A DNA stretch of 64,000 nt from Streptococcus oralis (GTDB lineage: Bacteria > Bacillota > Bacilli > Lactobacillales > Streptococcaceae). This document shows positions 53,794 to 62,925 of the stretch, piece after piece; position 1 is the first letter of the stretch; the number at the start of each line of letters is the position of its first letter. The notes below the pieces were generated by a model. It did not search any database and had not been told where the DNA came from. It saw nothing but the letters and a program-made list of their open reading frames with translations. The stretch spans positions 849,501-913,500 of the forward strand of contig NZ_CP046523.1 of the NCBI RefSeq assembly GCF_021497885.1, in the 5' to 3' direction. A program made the position numbers and the translations under genes.

Positions 53794-54558
53794 TGGTTTT
53801 GATAAAAGAATGGTTGTTTGTTTCGACAAATCTTCAAATGTTTCCTGACTCAGTTTGGAATCTGAAACGATGGTATCAATATCAGAGATATTGTAGAAAG
53901 TGTAAAAATCAAATTTATTAAACTTGCTGTGATCTGCCAGTAAGTATTTTTTATTGGCATTATTCAAGGCGATTCGTTGAGCCTCTCCCTCTTGCTCACT
54001 AAAGGTGGCAATAGCCTTATCCTTGATGCCATTACAGCTAACAAAAGCCTTAGAAAACTGAAGATTTGCCAAATCCTGCAAGGTAAGTGTCCCCACAAAA
54101 GCACCGGTGATAGAGCGATAGTTTCCACCAATCAAGATCAAATCTGTTAGTTTTCGTTCGTTTAGGATGAGAAAAACAGGAAGACTGTTTGTTACAACAC
54201 GAATGTTATCGATAGGGAGCTCACGAGCAAAACATTCTAAGGTTGTTCCTGGGCCGATAAAAATGGTCTCTCCTTCGTCAATCAAATGACCAGCAAAACG
54301 GCTAATTTCTTGTTTTTCAGCAATCTGCAAGCCTTGTTTTTCGACATTTGAGCGTTCGTTGTTTAAGAGAGAACCTGTACGAAGTTTTTCAGCGCCACCG
54401 TGCACACGAACCAGCAAATCCTTATCTGCCAATTCTTGTAAGTATCGACGGGCTGTCATATCTGACACATCAAGACTATCCATAATCTCTTTTACAGTAA
54501 TGGTGCCTTTTGTGTTTACTGCTTCTAGAATACTATCTAGTTTTTCTTGCTTTAGCAT
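53791..54558 (-). CDS. lacR: DeoR-family lactose operon repressor LacR
   Basis: A 255-residue repressor. The N-terminal DeoR helix-turn-helix (ITVKEIMDSLDVSDMTARRY, about 19-38) precedes an isomerase-like sugar-phosphate sensing domain with FIGPGTTLECFA and a KYLLADHSKFNK signature. Tagatose-6-phosphate is the known inducer of LacR. The ATG at 54558 follows GAGGTGAT on the minus strand; a GTG at 54567 lies within that site. It is convergent with lacG, and an A-rich operator copy lies in its promoter region. Confidence 0.93.
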   Translation of the reverse strand: MLKQEKLDSILEAVNTKGTITVKEIMDSLDVSDMTARRYLQELADKDLLVRVHGGAEKLRTGSLLNNERSNVEKQGLQIAEKQEISRFAGHLIDEGETIFIGPGTTLECFARELPIDNIRVVTNSLPVFLILNERKLTDLILIGGNYRSITGAFVGTLTLQDLANLQFSKAFVSCNGIKDKAIATFSEQEGEAQRIALNNANKKYLLADHSKFNKFDFYTFYNISDIDTIVSDSKLSQETFEDLSKQTTILLSKP

Positions 54559-54621
54559 CCTTATCACCTCGATTTCTACTATTATTATCTTACCATAAAA
54601 CGCTCAATCAATCAAATAAAA

Positions 54622-54640
54622 AAACAAAATAAAACAAAAA
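54622..54640 (-). promoter_or_regulatory. A-rich direct-repeat operator upstream of lacR (copy 2)
   Basis: The 19-mer AAACAAAATAAAACAAAAA is identical to 42516-42534. It lies 64 bases before the lacR start, compatible with autoregulation by LacR. Confidence 0.5.
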
Positions 54641-54645
54641 CAAAA

Positions 54646-54677
54646 ATACCATGGTTGTTTTAAACAAACCATGATAT
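54646..54677 (-). terminator. Terminator of nrdF
   Basis: ATACCATGGTTGTTT (54646-54660) and AAACAAACCATGATAT (54662-54677) form a long hairpin. On the minus strand it is followed by TTTTTGTTTTTG. Confidence 0.75.
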
Positions 54678-54695
54678 TTTGAATGTTTGGTCAAA

Positions 54696-55658
54696 TTAGT
54701 CCAAACCGTAGTTGTAATCCTCGTCTTGCATGGCTTCAACTTCACCAAGGAGGTAACCATTTCCGACTTGAGAGAAGAAGTCGTGGTTAGAAGTTCCTGT
54801 TGAAATACCGTTCATGACGATAGGATTGACATCATCAGCTGAATCTGGGAAGAGTGGATCTTGTCCTAGGTTCATAAGGGCCTTATTGGCATTGTATCGA
54901 AGGAAGGTTTTAACTTCTTCGGTCCAACCAACACCGTCATAGAGACTTTCAGTATAACCTTCTTCGTTCTCGTAGAGGGTATAGAGCAGGTCGTACATCC
55001 ATTCTTTAAGTTTTTCTTGCTCTTCTTCAGGCAATTCGTTAAAACCAAGTTGGAATTTGTAACCAATGTAAGTTCCATGAACAGACTCATCACGGATGAT
55101 CAGTTTGATGATTTCCGCAACGTTGGCCAGTTTGTTGTTACCGAGATAGTAGAGTGGTGTAAAGAAACCAGAGTAGAAGAGGAAGGTTTCAAGGAAAACG
55201 CTGGCAACTTTCTTTTCTAGCGGGCTACCATTGAGATAGATTTCATTGATAATTTCCGCTTTTCTTTGTAGGTAGGGGTTAGTGTTGGTCCATTCAAAGA
55301 TTTCTTCGATTTCAGCCTTAGTATTCAAGGTTGAAAAGATAGAAGAATAGGATTTTGCGTGGACAGATTCCATAAACTGAATGTTGTTAAAAACAGCTTC
55401 CTCATGGGGTGTACGGATGTCTGAGCGAAGCGCTTGAACCCCTGTTTCAGATTGCATGGTATCTAAAAGGGTCAAACCACCAAAGACTTTTCCAACCAAG
55501 TCTTTTTCTTTGATTGATAGTTTTCTCCAGTCGTCTAGGTCATTTGACAAGGGGATACGCGTATCGAGCCAGAATTGCTCCGTTAGCTTTTCCCAAGTTG
55601 ATTTGTCGATGACATCTTCGATGGCATTCCAGTTAATGGCTTTGTAGTAAGTTTCCAT
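54696..55658 (-). CDS. nrdF: Class Ib ribonucleotide reductase beta subunit NrdF
   Basis: A 320-residue di-metal radical subunit. Metal-ligand helices appear in HEEAVFNNIQFMESVHAKSY and in RDESVHGTYIGY. It supplies the tyrosyl radical to NrdE for making deoxyribonucleotides; class Ib enzymes often use manganese with NrdI, which is not in the window. It is separated from nrdE by 194 nt containing a hairpin, so it may be expressed at a different level. The ATG follows AAAGAGATT on the minus strand. Confidence 0.94.
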   Translation of the reverse strand: METYYKAINWNAIEDVIDKSTWEKLTEQFWLDTRIPLSNDLDDWRKLSIKEKDLVGKVFGGLTLLDTMQSETGVQALRSDIRTPHEEAVFNNIQFMESVHAKSYSSIFSTLNTKAEIEEIFEWTNTNPYLQRKAEIINEIYLNGSPLEKKVASVFLETFLFYSGFFTPLYYLGNNKLANVAEIIKLIIRDESVHGTYIGYKFQLGFNELPEEEQEKLKEWMYDLLYTLYENEEGYTESLYDGVGWTEEVKTFLRYNANKALMNLGQDPLFPDSADDVNPIVMNGISTGTSNHDFFSQVGNGYLLGEVEAMQDEDYNYGLD

Positions 55659-55736
55659 TTGAAATCTCTTTCTGTATGTAATAATGCGATTGTCAAATCA
55701 TCTCTATTTTATCATAGTCTGAGAAGAGTATCGCAC

Positions 55737-55760
55737 AAAAAGTCGGAAGACCGACTTTTT
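55737..55760 (-). terminator. Hairpin between nrdE and nrdF
   Basis: AAAAAGTCGG (55737-55746) and CCGACTTTTT (55751-55760) pair around AAGA. On the minus strand it would terminate or attenuate nrdHE transcripts before nrdF. Confidence 0.7.
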
Positions 55761-55852
55761 AGTTCTTCATAGTATTTAAGATACTTATCAAGTTTTGTCT
55801 GACGGGTAACTTAATCAGTAGTCTGAGAAAATGTGGTTGCCTCAGATAAAAA

Positions 55853-58012
55853 TTAAATCACACAGCTTTCACATTGGTTAGCACCAACTTCCCCACCGTC
55901 ATCTGTAAAGGTACGGACGTAGTAGATAGACTTGATACCCTTGTTAAAGGCATAGTTACGAAGGATTGACAAGTCACGTGTCGTTTGTTTGTTTTCTTTC
56001 TTCCATTCGTAAAGACCTTTTGGAATGTCGCTACGCATGAAGAGAGTGAGTGAAAGCCCTTGGTCCACGTGCTCAGTCGCAGCAGCGTAAACATCAATCA
56101 CCTTACGCATATCCATGTCGTAAGCAGAAGTGTAGTAAGGGATAGTATCTGTTGACAAACCTGCAGCAGGATAGTAGATTTTACCAATTTTCTTTTCCTG
56201 ACGTTCTTCGATACGTTGCGTAATCGGGTGGATAGAAGCAGAAACATCGTTGATGTAACTGATAGAACCATTTGGAGCAACAGCTAGACGGTTTTGGTGA
56301 TAAAGACCATCTGCTTGAACCTTTTCGCGAAGTTCAGTCCAGTCAGCAGCGCTTGGAATAAAGACATCTTTGAAGAGTTCTTTAACACGGTCTGATTTTG
56401 GAACAAATTCGCCTGTCACATATTTGTCAAAGTAGCTACCGTTAGCATAGTCTGATTTTTCAAAGTTGTGGAAGGTGATACCACGTTCACGGGCTATATT
56501 GTTTGATTCCACCAAGGTCCAGTAGTTCATAAGCATAAAGTAGATGCTTGTAAATTCAACTGACTCAGCTGATCCATATTCGATCAGTTGTTGGGCAAGG
56601 TAACTATGAAGTCCCATGGCACCAAGGCCAAAGGTGTGAGCCAAACTATTTCCGTGGTCGATAGTAGGAACAGCTACGATGTGCGAACTATCTGTAACGA
56701 AAGTAAGGGCACGAACCATAGCGCGGATAGAACGACCAAAGTCAGGTGAGGTCATCATGTTGACCACGTTTGTTGATCCAAGGTTACATGAAACGTCTGT
56801 TCCCATTTGAAGGAATTCTTGAGCATCGTTGATCAAGCTTGGTTCTTGAACTTGAAGAATCTCAGAACACAAGTTACTCATGATGATTTTTCCATCAACA
56901 GGATTTGCACGGTTGGCTGTATCAATGTTGACTACATAAGGGTAACCAGACTCTTGTTGCAATTTAGAAATTTCAGTTTCCAAATCACGAGCTTTGATTT
57001 TTGTCTTGCGGATGTTTGGATTTGCGACCAATTCATCGTATTTTTCAGTGATGTCGATATAGTTGAACGGCACACCATATTCAAGCTCTACAGAGTATGG
57101 GCTAAAGAGATACATTTCTTCATTTTTACGAGCCAATTCGTAGAATTTATCTGGTACCACTACACCAAGTGAAAGAGTCTTCACACGAACTTTTTCATCG
57201 GCATTTTCTTTCTTAGTAGAAAGGAAGGCGATGATGTCAGGGTGAAAGACGTTGAGGTAGACAACCCCAGCACCTTGACGTTGCCCGAGTTGGTTTGAGT
57301 AAGAGAAGCTGTCTTCAAAAAGCTTCATAACTGGTACGACACCAGAAGCAGCACCTTCATAACCTTTGATAGGAGCTCCGGCTTCACGAAGGTTGCTGAG
57401 GGAAATTCCCACACCACCACCGATACGTGAAAGTTGAAGAGCTGAGTTGATGGAACGTCCGATAGAGTTCATATCATCAGTCACCTGAATCAAGAAACAG
57501 GATACCAACTCCCCACGACGAGCACGTCCAGCATTCAAGAAGGAAGGAGTAGCAGGTTGGTAGCGTTGGTGGATGATTTCATTGGCAATATCAGTCGCAA
57601 TCGCTTCATCACCATCTGCAAAATATAGTGCGTTAAAGAAGACACGGTCTTCCATGCTTTCAAGATAGTATTCCCCGTCGTTAGTCTTCAAGGCATATTG
57701 ATTATAGAACTTATAGGCAGCCATGAAAGACTTGAATTGAAAGTTTTGGTCCTTGATAAATTGATGCAATTCTTCCAAAAACTCTGAACGGTATTTCTTG
57801 ATAAATGCTGTTTCAATGTAGTTGTGTTCAATGAGGTAGTTGATTTTATCAGTGATTGAATCAAAAACCATAGTGTTTGGAACCACATTTTCTTTAAAGA
57901 AGGCATCCAAGGCTTCTTTATCTTTATGAAGCATGATTTGTCCATTGACAGGACGGTTGATTTCGTTATTGAGACGGAAGTAAGTCACGTCCTCAAGATG
58001 TTTTAATCCCAT
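55853..58012 (-). CDS. nrdE: Class Ib ribonucleotide reductase alpha subunit NrdE
   Basis: A 719-residue catalytic subunit reducing ribonucleoside diphosphates. Active-site features include the cysteine in ELVSCFLIQVTDDM, the radical-site cysteine in SNLCSEI and the C-terminal redox pair CESCVI, which is reloaded by NrdH. Normal length for class Ib without an N-terminal ATP cone. The ATG follows GGGAAATTTT on the minus strand (a weak site). It is 80 nt downstream of nrdH. Confidence 0.95.
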   Translation of the reverse strand: MGLKHLEDVTYFRLNNEINRPVNGQIMLHKDKEALDAFFKENVVPNTMVFDSITDKINYLIEHNYIETAFIKKYRSEFLEELHQFIKDQNFQFKSFMAAYKFYNQYALKTNDGEYYLESMEDRVFFNALYFADGDEAIATDIANEIIHQRYQPATPSFLNAGRARRGELVSCFLIQVTDDMNSIGRSINSALQLSRIGGGVGISLSNLREAGAPIKGYEGAASGVVPVMKLFEDSFSYSNQLGQRQGAGVVYLNVFHPDIIAFLSTKKENADEKVRVKTLSLGVVVPDKFYELARKNEEMYLFSPYSVELEYGVPFNYIDITEKYDELVANPNIRKTKIKARDLETEISKLQQESGYPYVVNIDTANRANPVDGKIIMSNLCSEILQVQEPSLINDAQEFLQMGTDVSCNLGSTNVVNMMTSPDFGRSIRAMVRALTFVTDSSHIVAVPTIDHGNSLAHTFGLGAMGLHSYLAQQLIEYGSAESVEFTSIYFMLMNYWTLVESNNIARERGITFHNFEKSDYANGSYFDKYVTGEFVPKSDRVKELFKDVFIPSAADWTELREKVQADGLYHQNRLAVAPNGSISYINDVSASIHPITQRIEERQEKKIGKIYYPAAGLSTDTIPYYTSAYDMDMRKVIDVYAAATEHVDQGLSLTLFMRSDIPKGLYEWKKENKQTTRDLSILRNYAFNKGIKSIYYVRTFTDDGGEVGANQCESCVI

Positions 58013-58092
58013 AAAATTTCCCTTATCTAATTACAAAAGAAAGGCCTCTAAGTTAGCCCTAGAAGCAATTTCTTCTGGATGATGTACTAAGA

Positions 58093-58311
58093 TTATGCTA
58101 ATTGTTTCAGTTTTCCTGGTTGGAAACCTGAAAAGACTTCAGTTGGTGTTTGGATAACAGGAGCAGCGCTGAAACCAAGCTCTTTAACTTGGTCGATATA
58201 CTCTGGTTGCTCGTCGAGATTGATCTCACGATAAGCGACATTGTTGCTATCCAAGAAACGTTTGGTCATTTTACATTGTACACAATTATTTTTAGAATAA
58301 ACCGTTACCAT
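58093..58311 (-). CDS. nrdH: Glutaredoxin-like protein NrdH
   Basis: A 72-residue thioredoxin-fold electron donor for NrdE, with the redox motif CVQC (about 10-13) and the FSAAPVI cis-proline region followed by FSGFQPGKL. The ATG at 58311 follows ATGAGGAG on the minus strand at 7 nt and is preferred over the longer frame from 58326. First gene of the nrdH-nrdE-nrdF set. Confidence 0.94.
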   Translation of the reverse strand: MVTVYSKNNCVQCKMTKRFLDSNNVAYREINLDEQPEYIDQVKELGFSAAPVIQTPTEVFSGFQPGKLKQLA

Positions 58312-58345
58312 TTCGTAACTCCTCATAAAATTTGATTACTTTCTT

Positions 58346-58373
58346 AGTATATCAGAAAAAAAAACTTTGTCAA
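58346..58373 (-). promoter_or_regulatory. nrdHEF promoter
   Basis: On the minus strand TTGACA (complement of 58368-58373), a 16-nt spacer and TATACT (complement of 58346-58351) lie about 35 bases before nrdH. Confidence 0.7.
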
Positions 58374-58985
58374 ACTTTTTAAACTAAATCTTGTGCCTAA
58401 AAGTTACAGTTTTAAAATTAAAATACAAGATATAGTGGTTTTTGAAAGAAGTTGAAAATGGCAAAAATCGTAAGAGCATGAATAAGTTTAGCGGAGACAA
58501 TGCTTTAACAAAACTGAAACTGTAATATTAATGAAAAAAAGAAAGTCTCTGCACAAGATGTCCCTATATTTTGTATTAAAATATTTAAAAGATAACTAAA
58601 ATGAAGATGTTAGATTATACTGCATTCATCCAAATAGATTATGAATTTCGTATTCTTGATAGAGAGTATATAACTGTAATTTTTGGGAAGTATTCGCTTT
58701 ATGTGGTATACTAGTAGTGACCATAGAACTTATAGATAGGAATAAATTTAAAAATGAAGCTATGAAAAGAGTTTATAGCGATTACGATATTTAGGTATAT
58801 AGACTATTTAAAAAATATAAAAGACAGTAGATGAGTTAGATAAATGTTGAATATGCAAAAACTATTAGAATAGAGTTATTCACTTTAGAAACTTATACTT
58901 ACTGTGGAAATATATAGTATAATGTTGTTAGGGAAATAGGATTAATAGATTAATAAATGAAAGAATGCAAATCAGGAGGTGCGTG
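58374..58985. other. AT-rich intergenic stretch between nrdH and the hydrolase
   Basis: About 610 bases with no convincing gene. The longest noticed frame, about 37 codons from an ATG near 58601, lacks a ribosome-binding site. A perfect TATAAT occurs near 58917 and may belong to the hydrolase promoter, without a clear -35. Nothing else is recognised. Confidence 0.4.
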
Positions 58986-60206
58986 GTGAAAGAAAACGAG
59001 GTTATTTTAAAACGGCAATCTACTCGTGTATTTTTTAAGAATGGGGATACGGATTTTTTCTTTAATTGGTTGCTAGGAATCGGTGAAGTTTTTGGCTTCT
59101 CTCATGGAGAGCTGTATTATCTTGCTCAAAAGTTAGGTAATTCACCAAAACCTGATGACTGGAAAAATGAGTTTTTATCACATGTGAACTATCTTGAACA
59201 AAAGGTTAGTAATTTAGGTTTGAGTGAACAAACAAAGGCGCAGTATTATCTCGCACAGACCTACTCACTTCGATCGGCAATCCAGTTTACTGATCCATTT
59301 TCTGCCGAATACTTACCTATCGTTTGTCAAATGGAGAAGGCGTTCTCTAGTGCAATTCATTCACTAGGTACACCGATTGAAAAACTAACTATTGCTTATC
59401 AGGATTCCTACTTGCCTGGTTATTATCTTCATAGCGGTGATAATTGCCCAACGCTGATTATGATCGGTGGAGGTGATACTTATCGCGAAGATTTATTTTA
59501 TTTTGCAGGATATCCTGGATGGATACGAAATTATAATGTTTTAATGGTTGACCTTCCTGGTCAAGGGAGCAATCCTAGTAGAGGGCTAATCTTTGGTGTG
59601 GATGCCTCTATTCCAATTTCATTATGCATAGACTGGTTGGAAAATAGAAATCCTAAACTAAATTATTTAGCCATTTATGGTGTCAGCGGAGGGGGATATT
59701 TTACCGCACAAGCTGTCGAAAAGGATCCAAGAATTCATGCTTGGATTGCTAGTACCCCTATTTACGACGTTGCAGAGCTCTTCAGAAAAGAATTCGGATC
59801 AAGTTTGAAAGCACCTAGTTGGTTAATAAATGCCATTTTAAAATTAGCTGGAAATTTGAATGAATCAGCAAATTTGAATCTTAAAAAGTATGCATGGCAG
59901 TTTGGTACTTCTGATTTTAAGAGTGCTATTGATGATGTATTTAACTATGCAAAGAATGTAGATTATAAAAAAATTCAATGCCCATGCCTGTTTATCATGG
60001 GAAAGGGTGAGGGTGCTGAACTGCAGCATCAAACTAAGGTAATTTATGAATCACTTAAATCTAAAAATCAACAAACTAAACTTCAAGTATTTGAGGCGGA
60101 AAGTGGTGCGGACGCTCATTGCCAAGTCAATAATTTAAGACTCGCCCATAATGTCGTTTTTGATTGGTTGGATACTTTATTTGAATGGAATCAATCAAAG
60201 TTTTAG
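58986..60206 (+). CDS. Alpha/beta hydrolase-fold protein (FrsA / dihydropseudooxynicotine hydrolase-like)
   Basis: About 406 residues. An N-terminal helical cap region (about 1-140) precedes the hydrolase core with the oxyanion strand LIMIGGGDTYRED (about 148-160), the nucleophile elbow YGVSGGGYF (Ser near 233) and a C-terminal candidate His in GADAHCQVNN. The start is GTG at 58986, 6 nt after CAGGAGG (58973-58979); ATG at 58965 lacks a site. The substrate is unknown. It stands alone between nrdHEF and ptsHI, flanked by AT-rich non-coding DNA, suggesting an accessory insertion. Confidence 0.8.
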   Translation: MKENEVILKRQSTRVFFKNGDTDFFFNWLLGIGEVFGFSHGELYYLAQKLGNSPKPDDWKNEFLSHVNYLEQKVSNLGLSEQTKAQYYLAQTYSLRSAIQFTDPFSAEYLPIVCQMEKAFSSAIHSLGTPIEKLTIAYQDSYLPGYYLHSGDNCPTLIMIGGGDTYREDLFYFAGYPGWIRNYNVLMVDLPGQGSNPSRGLIFGVDASIPISLCIDWLENRNPKLNYLAIYGVSGGGYFTAQAVEKDPRIHAWIASTPIYDVAELFRKEFGSSLKAPSWLINAILKLAGNLNESANLNLKKYAWQFGTSDFKSAIDDVFNYAKNVDYKKIQCPCLFIMGKGEGAELQHQTKVIYESLKSKNQQTKLQVFEAESGADAHCQVNNLRLAHNVVFDWLDTLFEWNQSKF

Positions 60207-60579
60207 TTCTACTTATACTACTTAGATATATCTACATTTTTACTGTTAGGTGCTACAAGCCTATTTTACTTTAAGTAGCAAATTGAATAAATTCTCTACT
60301 GTTGATGGTAAGAGTAGGTTTTAGAATTTCAGTATTTGATGAAGCCTTTTCAAATAATAGGTTGGCTGAGTTATATTAATTATAACTAAATAGTATTATT
60401 TTTTCATTATTTACTAGGATTGTCTTCTGATTGATATTAAGAGAAAATAGCTTTGAAAATTGAATTTTGATGATAACATTTTTGAACAATTAGTGTTTAG
60501 ATATGCTATTTAATTGCTAGAGTGCTCATTATAATAGAAAAAGAAGTAATTTCATTTTCAGTAAAAGTCCATAAAATAC
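60207..60579. other. Non-coding AT-rich stretch before ptsH
   Basis: I see no ORF with a ribosome-binding site and no strong hairpin in these roughly 370 bases. Confidence 0.4.
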
Positions 60580-60608
60580 TTGAAAAATTATCTTGAAGAT
60601 GATATAAT
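60580..60608 (+). promoter_or_regulatory. ptsHI promoter
   Basis: TTGAAA (60580-60585), a 17-nt spacer and a perfect TATAAT (60603-60608) lie 63 bases before ptsH. Confidence 0.75.
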
Positions 60609-60670
60609 ACAATCTTGTAAGGGTTATCACATATAACTCAAAAAGAAAACACTTAAAGGAGAGTCAAACT

Positions 60671-60934
60671 ATGGCTTCTAAAGATTTCCACGTAGTGGCA
60701 GAAACAGGTATTCACGCACGTCCAGCAACATTGTTGGTTCAAACAGCTAGCAAATTTGCTTCAGATATCACTCTTGAGTACAAAGGTAAATCAGTAAACC
60801 TTAAATCTATCATGGGTGTTATGAGTCTTGGTGTTGGCCAAGGTGCTGACGTTACAATTTCAGCTGAAGGTGCAGATGCTGACGACGCAATCGCTGCTAT
60901 CACTGAAACTATGGAAAAAGAAGGATTGGCATAA
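60671..60934 (+). CDS. ptsH: Phosphocarrier protein HPr
   Basis: An 87-residue central PTS phosphocarrier. His15 lies in [10 protein letters not shown] and regulatory Ser46 in [11 protein letters not shown], so both enzyme I phosphorylation and HPr kinase control with CcpA are possible. It feeds all the EIIA proteins encoded in this window. The ATG follows AAAGGAGAG (60655-60663). It is 5 nt before ptsI. Highly biased codons indicate strong expression. Confidence 0.97.
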   Translation: MASKDFHVVAETGIHARPATLLVQTASKFASDITLEYKGKSVNLKSIMGVMSLGVGQGADVTISAEGADADDAIAAITETMEKEGLA

Positions 60935-60939
60935 GGAAA

Positions 60940-62673
60940 ATGACAGAAATGCTTAAAGGAATCGCAGCATCTGATGGTGTTGCAGTTGCAAAAGCATATC
61001 TACTCGTTCAACCGGATTTGTCATTTGAGACTGTTACAGTCGAAGATACAAACGCAGAAGAAGCTCGCCTTGATGTCGCTCTAAAAGCATCACAAGACGA
61101 GCTTTCTGTTATCCGTGAGAAAGCAGTAGGTACGCTCGGTGAAGAAGCAGCTCAAGTTTTTGACGCTCACTTAATGGTTCTTGCTGACCCAGAAATGATT
61201 AGCCAAATCAAGGAAACAATCCGTGCGAAGAAAGTGAATGCAGAAGCAGGTCTGAAAGAAGTAACAGACATGTTTATCACTATCTTTGAGGGCATGGAAG
61301 ACAACCCATACATGCAAGAACGTGCAGCGGATATCCGCGACGTGACAAAACGTGTATTGGCAAACCTCCTTGGTAAAAAATTGCCAAACCCAGCTTCTAT
61401 CAATGAAGAAGTGATCGTGATTGCGCACGACTTGACTCCTTCTGATACAGCTCAATTGGACAAAAACTTTGTTAAAGCTTTTGTAACCAACATCGGTGGA
61501 CGTACAAGCCACTCAGCTATCATGGCACGTACACTTGAAATTGCTGCTGTATTGGGTACAAACAACATCACTGAAATCGTTAAAGATGGTGACATCCTTG
61601 CCGTTAACGGTATCACTGGTGAGGTTATTATCAACCCAACTGATGAGCAAGCAGCAGAATTCAAGGCAGCTGGTGAAGCTTATGCGAAGCAAAAAGCTGA
61701 ATGGGCACTCTTGAAAGACGCTAAAACAGTAACTGCTGACGGTAAACACTTTGAATTGGCTGCTAATATCGGTACTCCAAAAGACGTTGAAGGTGTCAAT
61801 GCCAACGGTGCCGAAGCTGTTGGTCTTTATCGTACAGAGTTCTTGTACATGGATTCTCAAGACTTCCCAACAGAAGACGAGCAGTATGAAGCTTACAAGG
61901 CTGTACTTGAAGGAATGAACGATAAACCTGTTGTCGTTCGTACAATGGATATCGGTGGAGATAAGGAACTTCCTTACTTCGATATGCCTCATGAAATGAA
62001 CCCATTCCTTGGATTCCGTGCCCTTCGTATCTCTATTTCTGAAACTGGAGATGCTATGTTCCGCACTCAAATCCGTGCTCTTCTTCGTGCGTCTGTACAC
62101 GGTCAATTGCGTATCATGTTCCCGATGGTTGCGCTCTTGAAAGAATTCCGTGCAGCGAAAGCAGTCTTTGATGAAGAAAAAGCAAACCTTCTTGCTGAAG
62201 GAGTTGCAGTTGCGGATAATATCCAAGTTGGTATCATGATCGAAATCCCAGCAGCAGCAATGCTTGCAGACCAATTTGCTAAAGAAGTTGACTTCTTCTC
62301 AATTGGTACAAACGACTTGATCCAATACACAATGGCAGCAGACCGTATGAACGAACAAGTTTCATACCTTTACCAACCATACAACCCATCAATCCTTCGT
62401 TTGATTAACAACGTTATCAAAGCAGCTCACGCTGAAGGTAAATGGGCTGGTATGTGTGGTGAGATGGCTGGTGACCAAAAAGCTGTTCCACTTCTTGTAG
62501 GAATGGGCTTGGATGAGTTCTCTATGTCAGCAACATCTGTCCTTCGTACACGTAGCCTGATGAAAAAACTCGACACAGCTAAGATGGAAGAGTACGCAAA
62601 CCGTGCCCTTACAGAATGCTCAACAATGGAAGAAGTTCTTGAACTTCAAAAAGAATACGTTAATTTTGATTAA
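60940..62673 (+). CDS. ptsI: Phosphoenolpyruvate-protein phosphotransferase (enzyme I)
   Basis: A 577-residue enzyme that takes phosphate from phosphoenolpyruvate to HPr. The phosphohistidine is in [12 protein letters not shown] (near 190). The PEP-binding C-terminal domain shows [16 protein letters not shown] and the catalytic Cys region GMCGEMAGD (near 500). The ATG follows AAGGAAA after ptsH in a bicistronic operon. Codons are strongly biased. Normal length. Confidence 0.97.
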   Translation: MTEMLKGIAASDGVAVAKAYLLVQPDLSFETVTVEDTNAEEARLDVALKASQDELSVIREKAVGTLGEEAAQVFDAHLMVLADPEMISQIKETIRAKKVNAEAGLKEVTDMFITIFEGMEDNPYMQERAADIRDVTKRVLANLLGKKLPNPASINEEVIVIAHDLTPSDTAQLDKNFVKAFVTNIGGRTSHSAIMARTLEIAAVLGTNNITEIVKDGDILAVNGITGEVIINPTDEQAAEFKAAGEAYAKQKAEWALLKDAKTVTADGKHFELAANIGTPKDVEGVNANGAEAVGLYRTEFLYMDSQDFPTEDEQYEAYKAVLEGMNDKPVVVRTMDIGGDKELPYFDMPHEMNPFLGFRALRISISETGDAMFRTQIRALLRASVHGQLRIMFPMVALLKEFRAAKAVFDEEKANLLAEGVAVADNIQVGIMIEIPAAAMLADQFAKEVDFFSIGTNDLIQYTMAADRMNEQVSYLYQPYNPSILRLINNVIKAAHAEGKWAGMCGEMAGDQKAVPLLVGMGLDEFSMSATSVLRTRSLMKKLDTAKMEEYANRALTECSTMEEVLELQKEYVNFD

Positions 62674-62681
62674 TCGAAAAG

Positions 62682-62711
62682 TCCTTGCAACTGTGTTGTA
62701 GGGATTTTTTT
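62682..62711 (+). terminator. Terminator of ptsHI
   Basis: TCCTTGCAAC (62682-62691) pairs with GTTGTAGGGA (62695-62704), ten pairs including two G-U, with a TGT loop and a seven-T tail. Confidence 0.75.
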
Positions 62712-62792
62712 GATATTTCTAAAAGAAGTTTCAGGAAAACGGATTATATGACCCCTTTTAAAGAAAAAGTAGTGGTGCAGAATAAAAAATAC

Positions 62793-62804
62793 TTAACTGG
62801 TTCA
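62793..62804 (+). promoter_or_regulatory. Upstream AdcR-like half-conserved operator
   Basis: TTAACTGGTTCA matches the AdcR consensus TTAACYRGTTAA at 10 of 12 positions and lies 9 bases before the pht -35. Confidence 0.55.
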
Positions 62805-62812
62805 TAAAATTC

Positions 62813-62854
62813 TTGACAAGCTGCAAATTTAGGAGTAAACTATTAACCAGTTAA
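62813..62854 (+). promoter_or_regulatory. pht promoter with an exact AdcR operator
   Basis: TTGACA (62813-62818), a 17-nt spacer and TAAACT (62836-62841) form the promoter. TTAACCAGTTAA (62843-62854) matches the AdcR zinc-repressor consensus exactly and covers the expected transcription start. pht genes are known AdcR targets. Confidence 0.85.
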
Positions 62855-62925
62855 GCACTAGAGAGGAGTTTCTGCAATTTAGGAATGAATTGCAACTAGA
62901 AATATCAAAAAGAAAGAGAGTTTCG

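Noticed and set aside
61513..62274. 253-codon minus-strand frame opposite ptsI
   Set aside because: Shadow of a highly biased coding gene; the composition is Cys/Phe/Ser-rich as expected from antisense of favoured codons, and there is no start signal.
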